Made by a program: the position numbers and the translations under genes. Source: CAWUEX02 sp963921305 (GTDB taxonomy: Bacteria; Pseudomonadota; Alphaproteobacteria; Rhodospirillales; Rhodospirillaceae). From it: a stretch of DNA of 64,000 nt. The DNA is taken from contig CAWUEX030000002.1 in assembly GCA_963921305.4 (NCBI GenBank), positions 3,596,001 through 3,660,000 on the forward strand, given 5' to 3'. The notes under the pieces are model-generated. The model saw only the letters and a list, made by a program, of their open reading frames with translations. It was not told the origin of the DNA and did no database searches. Position 1 is the stretch's first letter. Each line of letters begins with the position of its first letter. Positions 36,934 to 45,060 of this stretch are shown here, in pieces.

Positions 36934-36950
36934 ATAGGTCAATGACCTAT
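36934..36950. promoter_or_regulatory. Perfect palindrome, possible operator of the HTH gene
   Basis: ATAGGTCA-A-TGACCTAT is a perfect inverted repeat with 8-base arms about 70 bases before the HTH regulator gene at 37021, next to an AT-rich stretch (36876-36915). Dyads like this are often operators; self-control by the HTH protein is an inference. Confidence 0.55.
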
Positions 36951-37020
36951 ATAAGGGTCTAAGCGGGTCAAGGTGCGTACAAACCAGGGGCTGTTGTCAC
37001 CGCAAAGGACATCCCTTGCC

Positions 37021-37491
37021 ATGCCCGATACGCCTGCCCGCCAGAAATCCAAGCCACAACCACTCCTGCCCCGCGACGGCTCTAGAGACGGTGCCAAAGA
37101 TAATATGGACGGGTTCATCACCTCGATGATCCACCGCCAAAGAAAGCTGCTCTATTGTCTGCTGCCGCAGCAGGTCCGCGCCGTGCGCCAGACGGTGGGC
37201 GGCACCCAGCGGGCGTTCGCCGCCCGCTTCGGCCTCAGCCGATACACCCTCGCCCAGTGGGAGAATGGCCGCCGTGCCCCAGACCGGGCTGCCAGCGCCC
37301 TGCTGAAGGTGATCGCCTTCGCCCCGGACGTGGTTGAAGCGGCGCTGTATGCCCAGCCCAGCATGATGGAGGCGCTGCGCCAGACCGGCGGGACTGACAC
37401 GTCCACTGACCCACCTGAACAAAAGCAGCAACGGGTGCGCCTTGGTTTCGGGGGCTTCCCCGATAAGAGTTTCGGACGCCGCATCGACTGA
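37021..37491 (+). CDS. HTH-type DNA-binding regulator
   Basis: A protein of about 156 residues with a central Xre-like helix-turn-helix: VRAVRQTVGGTQRAFAARFGLSRYTLAQWENGRRAPDRAASALLKVI. That resembles antitoxin-type and YiaG-like regulators. The flanks are low in complexity and basic. The ATG at 37021 follows a GGACATCCC stretch; an ATG at 36973 would add 16 residues. No toxin gene is beside it. A perfect palindrome upstream suggests autoregulation. Confidence 0.7.
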   Translation: MPDTPARQKSKPQPLLPRDGSRDGAKDNMDGFITSMIHRQRKLLYCLLPQQVRAVRQTVGGTQRAFAARFGLSRYTLAQWENGRRAPDRAASALLKVIAFAPDVVEAALYAQPSMMEALRQTGGTDTSTDPPEQKQQRVRLGFGGFPDKSFGRRID

Positions 37492-37604
37492 GTGGCGAAG
37501 CGGGTGCCCGCCACCTGCGTAAACGAACCTCGATTGACGGACTGATACGTGCCGCGCAACCATGGTGGCGACCTAAAACCAACCTTGTTCAAGAGGACGC
37601 TCCC

Positions 37605-38570
37605 ATGGCCCAGCCGACCCAAGCCCGTCTCTCCCGCCGCGCCTTCACCGGCCTTGCCACCGCTACCGCCGCAGCCGCCGCGACCGCTCTGCCTGCGACA
37701 GCCAGGGCATCCTCCCACGCCGCGGGCGAAACCATGATGCCCCAAATGATGACAAGGCCTATTCCAAAATCCGGTGAAGCGCTGCCGGTGATCGGGCTCG
37801 GCACCTCCAGTTCTTTCATCGTCGACCGCTCGGACACAGCGGCGATGGCCCAGCGCGGCGAAGTCATCCAGACCTTGCTGGATCATGGCGGCTCGCTGAT
37901 CGACACGGCACCGTCTTACCGGGGCTCGGAAGGCGTGGTCGGCGATCTGGTCAAGGACATGGGCGTCGGCGAGCAAGCGTTCCTGGCCACCAAGGTGCGC
38001 AAGGAGGGCGAGCGTGAAGGCCTGGACGAACTCACAGAGTCCTTCGATCTGCTGCACACCGACAACATCGACCTCATCCAGGTGCATAACCTGGTGGATA
38101 CGGACCGCAAGCTCGGCACCATGCGGGAGTGGCGTCAGGACGGGCGCTACCGTTACATCGGCATCACCCATTGGCGCCCCGGCGCGCAGGATGCGCTGAT
38201 CCCGGTGATGGAGGCCGAAGATCTGGACTTCGTCCAGTTCCAATACAACATCGAGGAGCGCAGCGCCGAGACCGGCATCCTGCCCGTGGCGGCGGAGCGC
38301 GGCATCGCTACCATGATCAACGTGCCGTTCGGGCGCGGCCGCCTATTTCAGCAGACCGAAGGACGCGAAATACCCGAGTGGGCCGCCGAGTTCGCCGACA
38401 GCTGGGGCCAGTTTTACCTGAAGTTCATCCTGTCACACCCGGATGTGACCTGCATCATCCCGGCGACCAGCAAGCCCCACCACATGGCCGACAACGCCGG
38501 CGCCGGCATGGGCCGCCTGCCCGACGCCAAGGAACGCCAGCGCATGGTGGAGTACGTGGAGGGGATTTAG
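37605..38570 (+). CDS. Aldo/keto reductase, Tat-exported
   Basis: A 321-residue NADPH-dependent-type reductase with a Tat-like signal (LSRRAFTGLATATAAAAATA). The AKR tetrad is visible: Asp and Tyr in LIDTAPSYRGSEG, Lys in ATKVRK and His in IQVHNLV. An exported AKR with no cofactor-anchoring partner is unusual, although Tat can export it with NADP bound. Its C-terminal part is repeated as a decayed fragment at 39367-39453. Confidence 0.88.
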   Translation: MAQPTQARLSRRAFTGLATATAAAAATALPATARASSHAAGETMMPQMMTRPIPKSGEALPVIGLGTSSSFIVDRSDTAAMAQRGEVIQTLLDHGGSLIDTAPSYRGSEGVVGDLVKDMGVGEQAFLATKVRKEGEREGLDELTESFDLLHTDNIDLIQVHNLVDTDRKLGTMREWRQDGRYRYIGITHWRPGAQDALIPVMEAEDLDFVQFQYNIEERSAETGILPVAAERGIATMINVPFGRGRLFQQTEGREIPEWAAEFADSWGQFYLKFILSHPDVTCIIPATSKPHHMADNAGAGMGRLPDAKERQRMVEYVEGI

Positions 38571-38621
38571 GGGGGGGCTAATCGACGGCTGATCTGACTG
38601 CGGGTTCGAATCCCCTAGGGA
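38517..38621 (+). repeat. Repeat copy 1: AKR 3' end plus T-arm-like sequence
   Basis: The last 18 codons of the aldo/keto reductase and about 50 bases beyond match 39400-39510. The copy ends in GGTTCGAATCCCCTAGGGA (38603-38621), which looks like the T-arm and acceptor end of a tRNA. No matching 5' half lies upstream, so no whole tRNA is present. Confidence 0.65.
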
Positions 38622-38724
38622 TACCTTATGCTTCTTGGCCCATAATCAATGCCCTTTTGGAGCGTGAAGTTCACGAGTGGTTAGGCTGAGTAAACTGTAT
38701 CCATCAGAAGCCGTTACGAAAATT

Positions 38725-38756
38725 GGTAAGACCCCAGTTAATTCTGAGGCCTTACC
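38725..38756 (-). terminator. Hairpin terminator after the small secreted protein gene
   Basis: A 13-bp stem, GGTAAGACCCCAG (38725-38737) against CTGAGGCCTTACC (38744-38756), with a six-base loop. Its two imperfect pairs become G-U pairs only in the minus-strand transcript, followed there by AATTTTCG. This fits a terminator for the 38784-39155 gene. Confidence 0.7.
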
Positions 38757-38783
38757 GAGACTCTCATTTAAGCGGTTATATGT

Positions 38784-39155
38784 TCAGCCCCCCGAACCGA
38801 TCCATTCATAGGTACCGGTAATTACTTTGCCATTTGCACCAGCAGCAGTAACAATCGAGATGTATCCGTCTGCTGTGGTCTGAACATCCATACATGTGCC
38901 GGCCCACAAATATCCGTTGTCTGCTCCCGCACTATTGACTTCAACAACATGGGGACCATTTTTCTTTATTCGGCCGTCTACGCACACCCGATAAATCGCA
39001 TTGGCAGGAGCCTGCCAAGCAATATAGATGCCGGTTGCATCCGTGATCCAAGTCCCAGGGCTTCGGTTTGCGTTTGAAGTTTGCGCAACCGCTTCCCCTT
39101 GAGACCAAACAATAAGCGCGCTGAGCATTCCAGCCACTGCAACTAACTTTTTCAT
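38784..39155 (-). CDS. Small secreted protein of unknown function
   Basis: A 123-residue exported protein (signal MKKLVAVAGMLSALIVWSQG, ending AVAQ) with two cysteines (YRVCVDGR, AGTCMDV) and a beta-rich, Gly/Ala-rich body. The ribosome site GGGAGGAAAAG just before the ATG is excellent, and a hairpin terminator follows, so it is likely real. Base composition is AT-richer than the neighbours, and it lies between two copies of an AKR tail repeat, suggesting it arrived by transfer. No family recognised. Confidence 0.68.
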   Translation of the reverse strand: MKKLVAVAGMLSALIVWSQGEAVAQTSNANRSPGTWITDATGIYIAWQAPANAIYRVCVDGRIKKNGPHVVEVNSAGADNGYLWAGTCMDVQTTADGYISIVTAAGANGKVITGTYEWIGSGG

Positions 39156-39366
39156 CTTTTCCTCCCAGTACAGGTTTGTAACGGGAGTTTCATGGCAGGT
39201 CACACCTCTCCTATTAACTGTTATCTCATACAGTTTACACTATACATAGAAACAATCTAAGATGGTGGATTCCACACACATCTATCTATAGGAATAACCA
39301 CGCACAAAGGAATGTTGTACGAGAATTTCAGAAAAATCTTATTTAAGGAGAATCACCTACTTTAGT

Positions 39367-39453
39367 AACTTGGTGGATACCGACCGCAAACTCCGCTTCC
39401 TGCCCGACGCTAAGGAACGCCGGCGCATGGTTGAGTATGTGGAGAGTATTTAA
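39367..39453 (+). pseudogene. Decayed aldo/keto reductase fragment
   Basis: Twenty-eight codons read NLVDTDRKLR joined to FLPDAKERRRMVEYVESI and a stop. In the intact gene those segments are about 135 codons apart (38088-38114 and 38517-38570). It is therefore an AKR remnant with a large internal deletion. Copy 2 of the downstream repeat, including GGTTCGGATCCCCTAGGGA at 39492-39510, follows. Confidence 0.75.
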
Positions 39454-39510
39454 GGCTCGCGGCTATTCGCCCGGCGGGTTACCTGCTCGCTGGTTCGGAT
39501 CCCCTAGGGA
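39400..39510 (+). repeat. Repeat copy 2: AKR 3' end plus T-arm-like sequence
   Basis: This diverged copy of 38517-38621 contains the AKR C-terminus and the 19-base T-arm-like end (one mismatch to copy 1). The two copies bracket the AT-richer island with the small secreted protein. Confidence 0.65.
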
Positions 39511-39576
39511 ACGCCGTCTTAGCCGCGACCTTTAAGAGCTCTCGAGCACGCCGCGGCATCGGAAACGCCGTCGACG

Positions 39577-40566
39577 TCACCCCGCTTCCAGGAAGGGTGC
39601 GACCGCCTCGACCCAGTGGTGCGGCTCGTCATAGGGCATTTGCGCGTGGCCGCCTTCGAAGGTGACCAATTCGAAGTCGGGCCGTAGCTCTTTGGCGCGT
39701 TTGTTCATCTCGTACAGCGTGTCCTCGGTGTACGAGAGGATCAGTGTCGGTGCTGTAATCCCTTGCAGCGCCTCGGTCATATCATATGAGAACGCCGCGT
39801 TGTGACCGTACCACTCGGTCTCGCCGGCTAGAAACAAGCACATCACCGACCACTGCACGCCTTCGAGCCAGGCGGTTTCCTGGCCGGGGTCCCTGCCCAC
39901 CGCCCGCAGCTGCCGGCCCTTACGATCGGCGCGGGCGTCGAAGCGAGCCTTGAGGTGCGCGCCGTCGTGTTCGAGCCAGCGGTCCCAATGGGGCCGTGCC
40001 AGACGTCCGGCGCGTTCCTCCGCCGAATAGAACGGCACCCCATCCAGCACCAGCCGGCTGACCTTGCCGGGATGCCGGGAGGCCAGCGCCGCGGCGACGC
40101 CGGCACCGGTGTGATGACCGACCACTGCTGCCTGGCTGATGCCGAGCGCGTCCAACGTATCCGCCAGGTTGTCGGCGTAATCGTCGACGGTCGGCGGCGT
40201 GTCCGGTACGTCGGACATGCCGAACCCCGGCCGGTCGGGCGCGACCGCGGCAAACCCGCGTGCTGCAAACAGCGGCAGTGCCTTGGCGAACTGGATGGAA
40301 AACCATGGCGACTGATGCAACAGCACCAAGGGCTTCCCGCTGCCTCTCGCAGGCGACTGCGCGATGTAGTGCACCTGACCCATGGGCGTGGTGACGTAGC
40401 CGCGCGACGTCCCCTTCATGACGCCGAGGCCCGGCCACTGCCCGGAGGGACGAGCGCCAGCGGTGTCCGCCGCCTGCGCGGCTGGACCTGTCACGCCCGT
40501 CAACATCAACCCGGCACCGGCCGCAAGTGCGCTGCGGCGTGCTGTTTTGGCCGTCAAGTCAACCAT
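39577..40566 (-). CDS. Alpha/beta hydrolase with His at the nucleophile elbow, exported
   Basis: A protein of about 329 residues of the alpha/beta-hydrolase fold with a Tat-like or Sec signal (TARRSALAAGAGLMLTGV, then AAQAA). The HQSPW oxyanion loop and the terminal catalytic-His segment FEGGHAQMP are present. The nucleophile elbow reads VVGHHTGAG, placing His where Ser is usual (residue about 152), so classic serine hydrolysis is doubtful. The ATG at 40566 has a GGGAGGAAA ribosome site. The paralogue-type DUF1838 gene lies 90 bases upstream on the same strand, so the two may be co-expressed. Confidence 0.82.
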   Translation of the reverse strand: MVDLTAKTARRSALAAGAGLMLTGVTGPAAQAADTAGARPSGQWPGLGVMKGTSRGYVTTPMGQVHYIAQSPARGSGKPLVLLHQSPWFSIQFAKALPLFAARGFAAVAPDRPGFGMSDVPDTPPTVDDYADNLADTLDALGISQAAVVGHHTGAGVAAALASRHPGKVSRLVLDGVPFYSAEERAGRLARPHWDRWLEHDGAHLKARFDARADRKGRQLRAVGRDPGQETAWLEGVQWSVMCLFLAGETEWYGHNAAFSYDMTEALQGITAPTLILSYTEDTLYEMNKRAKELRPDFELVTFEGGHAQMPYDEPHHWVEAVAPFLEAG

Positions 40567-40656
40567 GGCCGTTTCCTCCCTCTCGGTTATTGAGTGCGCG
40601 ATCACGTCCGGCGCCAAGGAACATCACCGCAGAGAAAACAGCGCCGGGGGCCAAGC

Positions 40657-41535
40657 CTAGCGGACAAACTCACCGGCGGGCATGTCCAAACTGGCTTCCG
40701 GATCGGCGGCAATGTGGGGCGCTTTTTCTGCGAGCAGCATGCGCCATTTCTCGGGCATCAAATCGAAACGCGCCACTTTGCGGCCGGTCGTCCGTGAGGT
40801 CAGGTTGCCCGGTCTGTCCCCCATGTTCATCCAGCTCTGCCACCCGGTCACTTCCGCGAAGGACACAGCCGCCGCGCCAACGGTCGTGCGCGGGTCGGTC
40901 AGGTCCGCCAGGCTGCCGTGGTAGGTGGAGAGGTCATTGACGACGAAAGGCTGATCCCGCTCGGGCCGGTACACCCGCGCGGTAATGACCTCCGACATAA
41001 AGACATCGTCGCCCACGATGACCGGCGGCAGGATCTTTGCCTCGGATTCCAGCCGCGCGCCACCGAGTTCATCGGGCACCACGCGGGAGTCGTCGGCGCG
41101 GTAGCGGATCGTCGTCGGCCCGACCGGGCTGAAGGTGACGGGCAAGACCTCGCCGGTGTAGGGGTTCGTCCACTCACTCAACGGTTGGTCGCCGTCGACA
41201 TCCAAGGTGATGACCATTTCCAGCATGGTCATCTCGAAGCCACCATCATCCGTGGGGGTTATGCGTTGAAGGGTTCCGACAAGATTGGTGTATAGGGGCG
41301 TGAGTGTCGTGCCGACCTGGCCATATTTGATGCCCTGCAGCCACCAGAACACGTGCCCGGCATCGGTGCGAAAGCGCAGCTTGCGGTGCATCGCCGTCGC
41401 GTCAACCGCTCCTGCATCAGAGGCTGAGGCTGTGCGACTGACGGCGACAGCGGGCGCAAGCGCAACGCCACCCAGCGTCATCGACTGCGTCAGAACCTCA
41501 CGCCGGGACAGTGCCGATATTTGATCTATGTCCAT
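40657..41535 (-). CDS. DUF1838 family protein, Tat-exported (second copy)
   Basis: A 292-residue DUF1838 protein with a twin-arginine signal (LSRREVLTQSMTLGGVALAP). It shares with the 622-1473 protein the motifs FWWLQGIKYG (IWWIRGPKYG there), LSEWTNPYTGEVL and SxxDLTDP, VTGWQSWMNMGDRPG. Function is undescribed. A GGGGAGGG ribosome site precedes the ATG. It heads a probable two-gene unit with the unusual alpha/beta hydrolase. Confidence 0.8.
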   Translation of the reverse strand: MDIDQISALSRREVLTQSMTLGGVALAPAVAVSRTASASDAGAVDATAMHRKLRFRTDAGHVFWWLQGIKYGQVGTTLTPLYTNLVGTLQRITPTDDGGFEMTMLEMVITLDVDGDQPLSEWTNPYTGEVLPVTFSPVGPTTIRYRADDSRVVPDELGGARLESEAKILPPVIVGDDVFMSEVITARVYRPERDQPFVVNDLSTYHGSLADLTDPRTTVGAAAVSFAEVTGWQSWMNMGDRPGNLTSRTTGRKVARFDLMPEKWRMLLAEKAPHIAADPEASLDMPAGEFVR

Positions 41536-41783
41536 CGCAAACCCTCCCCAGCACGTCTTTGCATTTTCCAGTCCACACCCCAGGCGCCGAGGGGCGCCGA
41601 TAGAAGAACAAGCACTTTTACGAGATGTAGTTTTAAGTCAAGAAATTAGAGATAATTCGTAGAGTGAATGGGCAAGACGGCGGGCGCGGGCGCGCGATAA
41701 ACCCTGGACTCAACCCATTGGTAAGCTCTTGAGCGGCCCGATAGCTCCGCGTAGCTGCACAAACCGAGGTAAGTGTTTTTGAG
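41536..41783. other. Gene-free AT-richer spacer
   Basis: About 250 bases between the DUF1838 gene and the sulfotransferase-like gene. I see no ORF, clear promoter or repeat in it. Composition falls toward AT compared with the DUF1838 side. Confidence 0.5.
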
Positions 41784-42659
41784 ATGTATGATTTTCTATG
41801 TTTGATGCCACATGCGACGGCAAGTCACTCTCTCCAGCATTATCTGAATTTGCACAAAGACATTCATGTCGCCCATTTTTTATTCATTGGCGGATACCAA
41901 GACAGAATCGATGCGCACGAGCGGAACTTCCGGCCGCACATTCAACACTTAGGCCTATCGTCAAAGGTCTATCATGAACGCCCCCATGTCGAGACCATTC
42001 TCAATTCATGCAGCCGAAAACTCATCATTCAAGCTGTCAGAGACCCGGTGGCATGTCTGATTTCGCAGATCAACAACACACAAATGGTTGCCGGCATATA
42101 CAAGATCCGGGGTGCGGAATACGATCACGCCAGCCTTGATCAGCAGATTGAGGACGCCGTGACAAGATATATCACTCACAACGCGGCATCGCAGGCCTAC
42201 GACGTCGCCAGTTTTGACGAGCACATCCTGGTCGACATGACTGACTTGATGCCAGACACGGTTGACGAAACGCTCACCAAGTTGTGGCTGTCCATCTGTG
42301 GTAACGCTGATCGCGATCGTCTCATATCAGATAACTATAAAACGGAACTGGGGTCTAAGTTCGCTCGGTACTTGCGCGACTATGGGATCGTTGTCTTTAG
42401 AGACGTAGGCGTTGAGTTGAAACTGGCTGCCCGGACGGACGCCGATCTTATGATCGAGCGGTATGACCCGCTGACAAATACCTACACGTCCGACAACATA
42501 TGCTTGCACACGTTTCCCGATATAAATGAGTATTTGCCCAGCATGCAGGCAACCGGCCCCTTCATATGTGCGTTAAGCAAGTTGAATGGACCGCAATTCA
42601 CCCCAAAATCCGGCCGGAAATACGCCGCAGGTGCATCTCATTATTTAAGAAAAATATGA
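41784..42659 (+). CDS. Sulfotransferase-like protein
   Basis: A 291-residue cytoplasmic protein that resembles PAPS-dependent sulfotransferases. The N-terminal MPHATASHSLQHYLNLHKDI is like the phosphosulfate-binding loop region (a G-x-x-x-x-S-type segment), and IIQAVRDPVACLISQIN resembles the RDPxxRxxSQ motif. The match is partial and the acceptor is unknown. Composition is AT-richer than the surroundings, suggesting transfer. Its stop overlaps the ATG of a 61-residue ORF. Confidence 0.55.
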   Translation: MYDFLCLMPHATASHSLQHYLNLHKDIHVAHFLFIGGYQDRIDAHERNFRPHIQHLGLSSKVYHERPHVETILNSCSRKLIIQAVRDPVACLISQINNTQMVAGIYKIRGAEYDHASLDQQIEDAVTRYITHNAASQAYDVASFDEHILVDMTDLMPDTVDETLTKLWLSICGNADRDRLISDNYKTELGSKFARYLRDYGIVVFRDVGVELKLAARTDADLMIERYDPLTNTYTSDNICLHTFPDINEYLPSMQATGPFICALSKLNGPQFTPKSGRKYAAGASHYLRKI

Positions 42660-42841
42660 GTTACATGAATCAAATTTTTGAGTCCGTCAGACAAATACCG
42701 CCCGTTGCGCTTGATGACCTGACACTGGCGCAAAAAGAGGCGATTAAAACTGGACTCGCAGACGACGTCGCCGAGTTCGGCAAAAAACACCCAGGCACTG
42801 TCGAAAACTGGACCGTAACCAATGCGTTTCTGTCTTCATAA
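42656..42841 (+). CDS. Small protein of 61 residues, coupled to the sulfotransferase-like gene
   Basis: A 61-residue ORF starting at ATGA that overlaps the upstream stop. It has no signal peptide and no cysteine; helical-looking stretches include LTLAQKEAIKTGLADDVAEFGKKH. No family recognised. The overlap supports real translation, but the product could be a small partner or substrate of the upstream protein. Confidence 0.5.
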   Translation: MSYMNQIFESVRQIPPVALDDLTLAQKEAIKTGLADDVAEFGKKHPGTVENWTVTNAFLSS

Positions 42842-42844
42842 ACA

Positions 42845-42869
42845 CACGCGCTACCGGGAGTAACGCGTG
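42845..42869 (-). terminator. Possible terminator of the protease-fusion gene
   Basis: CACGCG at 42845-42850 and CGCGTG at 42864-42869, with TAC/GTA inside, pair over 10 bp. The single imperfect pair becomes G-U in the minus-strand transcript. It lies 46 bases after the 42916 stop, but no long T run follows. Confidence 0.4.
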
Positions 42870-42915
42870 CTACGGGTTGGTTCGCGCCCTACTTCTCCCG
42901 CCGCCTTGCCCGCCC

Positions 42916-44790
42916 TCAATAGCCTGACACATCGTCTTTGCCGAACGGTTTGTTCGGCTTTTTGCCGCCGAGAACGTTCGTCAGTAAGGTATTCATGCTG
43001 GCGATGTCGTTGTCGAACCCGCCATGGGTCGTGCTGTCCGTGTGCTCCGTGTCCTTCCCGGCGACCAGCGTTTTGACCTTTGATTTGATGCCCAGCTTAG
43101 CCACAACCTTGTCCGTGTTCTTGGCGAATTTCTCCATGCCGAGGATGGGAATGTTTTTCTTTTTGCGGTTCTGGTAGGCGCGCGAGACGAGGTAAAGCAG
43201 AGACAGGCCGTAGGGGCCCACCTTGTCCTTGCATTCGAGCTCGTCGGTCAGGCGGAAATGCGCGGCCTTCTTCACCACACCCGATTTGATATGCGGGCCG
43301 ATCGAGTCCGCGAAGAAGTCCACCGTGCACGCCGGCGCAAACATATTCAGGGACGAGACCGGGTGGTCCGTCAGTTGGGCCCAGCGGTCCAGCAAGTGAC
43401 CGGCAAAGATAGCGCCGGCACTGTGACAGCCGATGTGCACCGCCGGGCGCTTGGCCGCCGGAACCTTTTCCAGCTCATCGATCAGGAATTCAAGCGTGCG
43501 CGTGCCCGCGCCGCAATCGCCCGGCTGCCAGACGCCGAAGGCAGCATCGGCGCCCACGCGCATCTCCTTCCAGATGGCACTGCCGATCCGTTTGGTCACG
43601 AGTTCGAGGAACTTGTCGAACCAGTTCGCCGAACTGCCGGCCCGCTCCTCCGCCCGTTTTGACCGCGAGAACAGCACGTCCTTCAGCTCCGCCAGAAAGC
43701 CGGTTTCCCAAATGAAATGGAGCTGAGCCGCGTTGTTCCTGGCGAACACGTCTTGCCATTTGGCCGCCCGCGTGACCGACGGGGCAACTTTGTTCAGACC
43801 GCCGTGGGCATAGAGCATGATGGGCTTCGGCGAAGCGCCGCTGGCATTGGCTACCAGCTCGCGGACAGAGTTCTTCACCTGCTCCTCGGTCGAGGGATAG
43901 GTGCTCGTCTCATCGAAACGGCCGTCATCGACGTGGACGTAATAGTTTTGGACCTCGTGCCGCGGCGGTCCGGCCTCGGTGCGCCGGGCGCCGGCGACAC
44001 CAAGCCCGTATGAGCTGCGCAGGGCAGCAAGTGAATTGACGCCCAGGGCCATGCGCACGACCCACAGGTCCCAGACGTTTTTGTCAAAGTCGTCGTAGCT
44101 CCACAGCGCCAGGCCTTTATGGGTCCGCCGCCCGGATTTGTAACCGCCCCAGTCTTCGCCCCAGGAGTTCTGGATGATGAATCCTTCATCTGTGTAGCCG
44201 ACAATGGCAAAGGCGTGCCCGCCGCCGGGCTTGTAGGACGCTCTATAATTGATTTCACCTGTCGCCGGATCGTTCCAGCCCGAGTGCGTCTCGGCGGACG
44301 CGTAGACGATGCCCACTTCGTTGAGGGCGGCGTGTACATCCGTGCGGCGCGGCAAGACCCGGTAATACGCCCCGAGGGGGAACTTGAGCGCGTCGAGCTG
44401 GCGCGTCCGGGTGAGGTAATCGGCGGTGCCCGGGGTTGGCGCGTTGGGCCAGCTTTTCTCGGTGCATACCCCATTCTTGAACCAGCCTTTGATGGCGCCG
44501 CGCACGCTCGACCCGTCGTAATCCTCACCTTCCCACTCGTCGTAGAAGCGCGCCATTTTGTATAGCATGCGGGCGCTGACCCGCGTCTTGGTGCCCCGCT
44601 CGCGGTTGAGGTAGTTGATGACCGCGGCCAGCCCGAACCCGGTGCACGCACCTTCGGAGCCCTGATCGAGGATCGTCAGGTTTTTCCACGCCGGGGTGCG
44701 GGACTTTTCAAGGCGCACCAGCGCCGGACGGTAGATCAGATCACGGGAGTCAAACGGATCGCGAGATGTATCGAGTGTTCTTCTTGGCAT
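42916..44790 (-). CDS. Papain-like (C1) cysteine protease fused to an alpha/beta-hydrolase-like domain
   Basis: A 624-residue, apparently cytoplasmic protein without a signal peptide. Residues about 1-255 are a C1 protease: catalytic Cys in DQGSEGACTGFGLA (near 49), His in GGGHAFAIVGY (near 192) and Asn in IIQNSWGEDWGG (near 208). Residues about 280-624 resemble an alpha/beta hydrolase: HGG oxyanion motif in MLYAHGGLNKV (near 329), nucleophile GCHSAG (Ser near 457), and a late HTDSTTHGGFDND that may carry the catalytic His. The start at 44790 has an AGGGGA site. I know no named family with this architecture. No operon partner overlaps it. Confidence 0.85.
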   Translation of the reverse strand: MPRRTLDTSRDPFDSRDLIYRPALVRLEKSRTPAWKNLTILDQGSEGACTGFGLAAVINYLNRERGTKTRVSARMLYKMARFYDEWEGEDYDGSSVRGAIKGWFKNGVCTEKSWPNAPTPGTADYLTRTRQLDALKFPLGAYYRVLPRRTDVHAALNEVGIVYASAETHSGWNDPATGEINYRASYKPGGGHAFAIVGYTDEGFIIQNSWGEDWGGYKSGRRTHKGLALWSYDDFDKNVWDLWVVRMALGVNSLAALRSSYGLGVAGARRTEAGPPRHEVQNYYVHVDDGRFDETSTYPSTEEQVKNSVRELVANASGASPKPIMLYAHGGLNKVAPSVTRAAKWQDVFARNNAAQLHFIWETGFLAELKDVLFSRSKRAEERAGSSANWFDKFLELVTKRIGSAIWKEMRVGADAAFGVWQPGDCGAGTRTLEFLIDELEKVPAAKRPAVHIGCHSAGAIFAGHLLDRWAQLTDHPVSSLNMFAPACTVDFFADSIGPHIKSGVVKKAAHFRLTDELECKDKVGPYGLSLLYLVSRAYQNRKKKNIPILGMEKFAKNTDKVVAKLGIKSKVKTLVAGKDTEHTDSTTHGGFDNDIASMNTLLTNVLGGKKPNKPFGKDDVSGY

Positions 44791-45060
44791 GAGCGGCGTC
44801 CCCTGCACGGGTTAGGTCACGCGGGAAGCATGACGGGTCCAACATGTGTGCGAGGCGCCAGCTGGCCGGGTGGTCCATGACCGCACAGGCAAGGCGTATC
44901 GAAACTGGTTTGGCGAAACTGACGTGACTATGAGGAGGCCCGCGCTCTTGTGCGATGGCGCGGATTTCAGCTCCCGTCCCAACAGGGAAAGACTACGCCC
45001 TCCGCGAAGGGAGAATCAACCGGGCATGGACCGCAACGCGTGTGGCGCTGCCTGGCTGTG
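44791..45060. other. Gene-free spacer
   Basis: About 270 bases between the protease-fusion start and the PAS-type gene. There is no supported ORF; the region should hold the promoter of the protease-fusion gene, but I cannot point to it. Confidence 0.45.

Noticed and set aside
37152..38243. 363-codon minus-strand frame over the HTH and AKR genes
   Set aside because: It spans two genes that read the other way and shows no family feature.
38571..38625. Complete tRNA gene ending in GGTTCGAATCCC
   Set aside because: No matching 5' acceptor, D arm or anticodon arm lies upstream; only a T-arm-like end is seen, so it is reported as a repeat.
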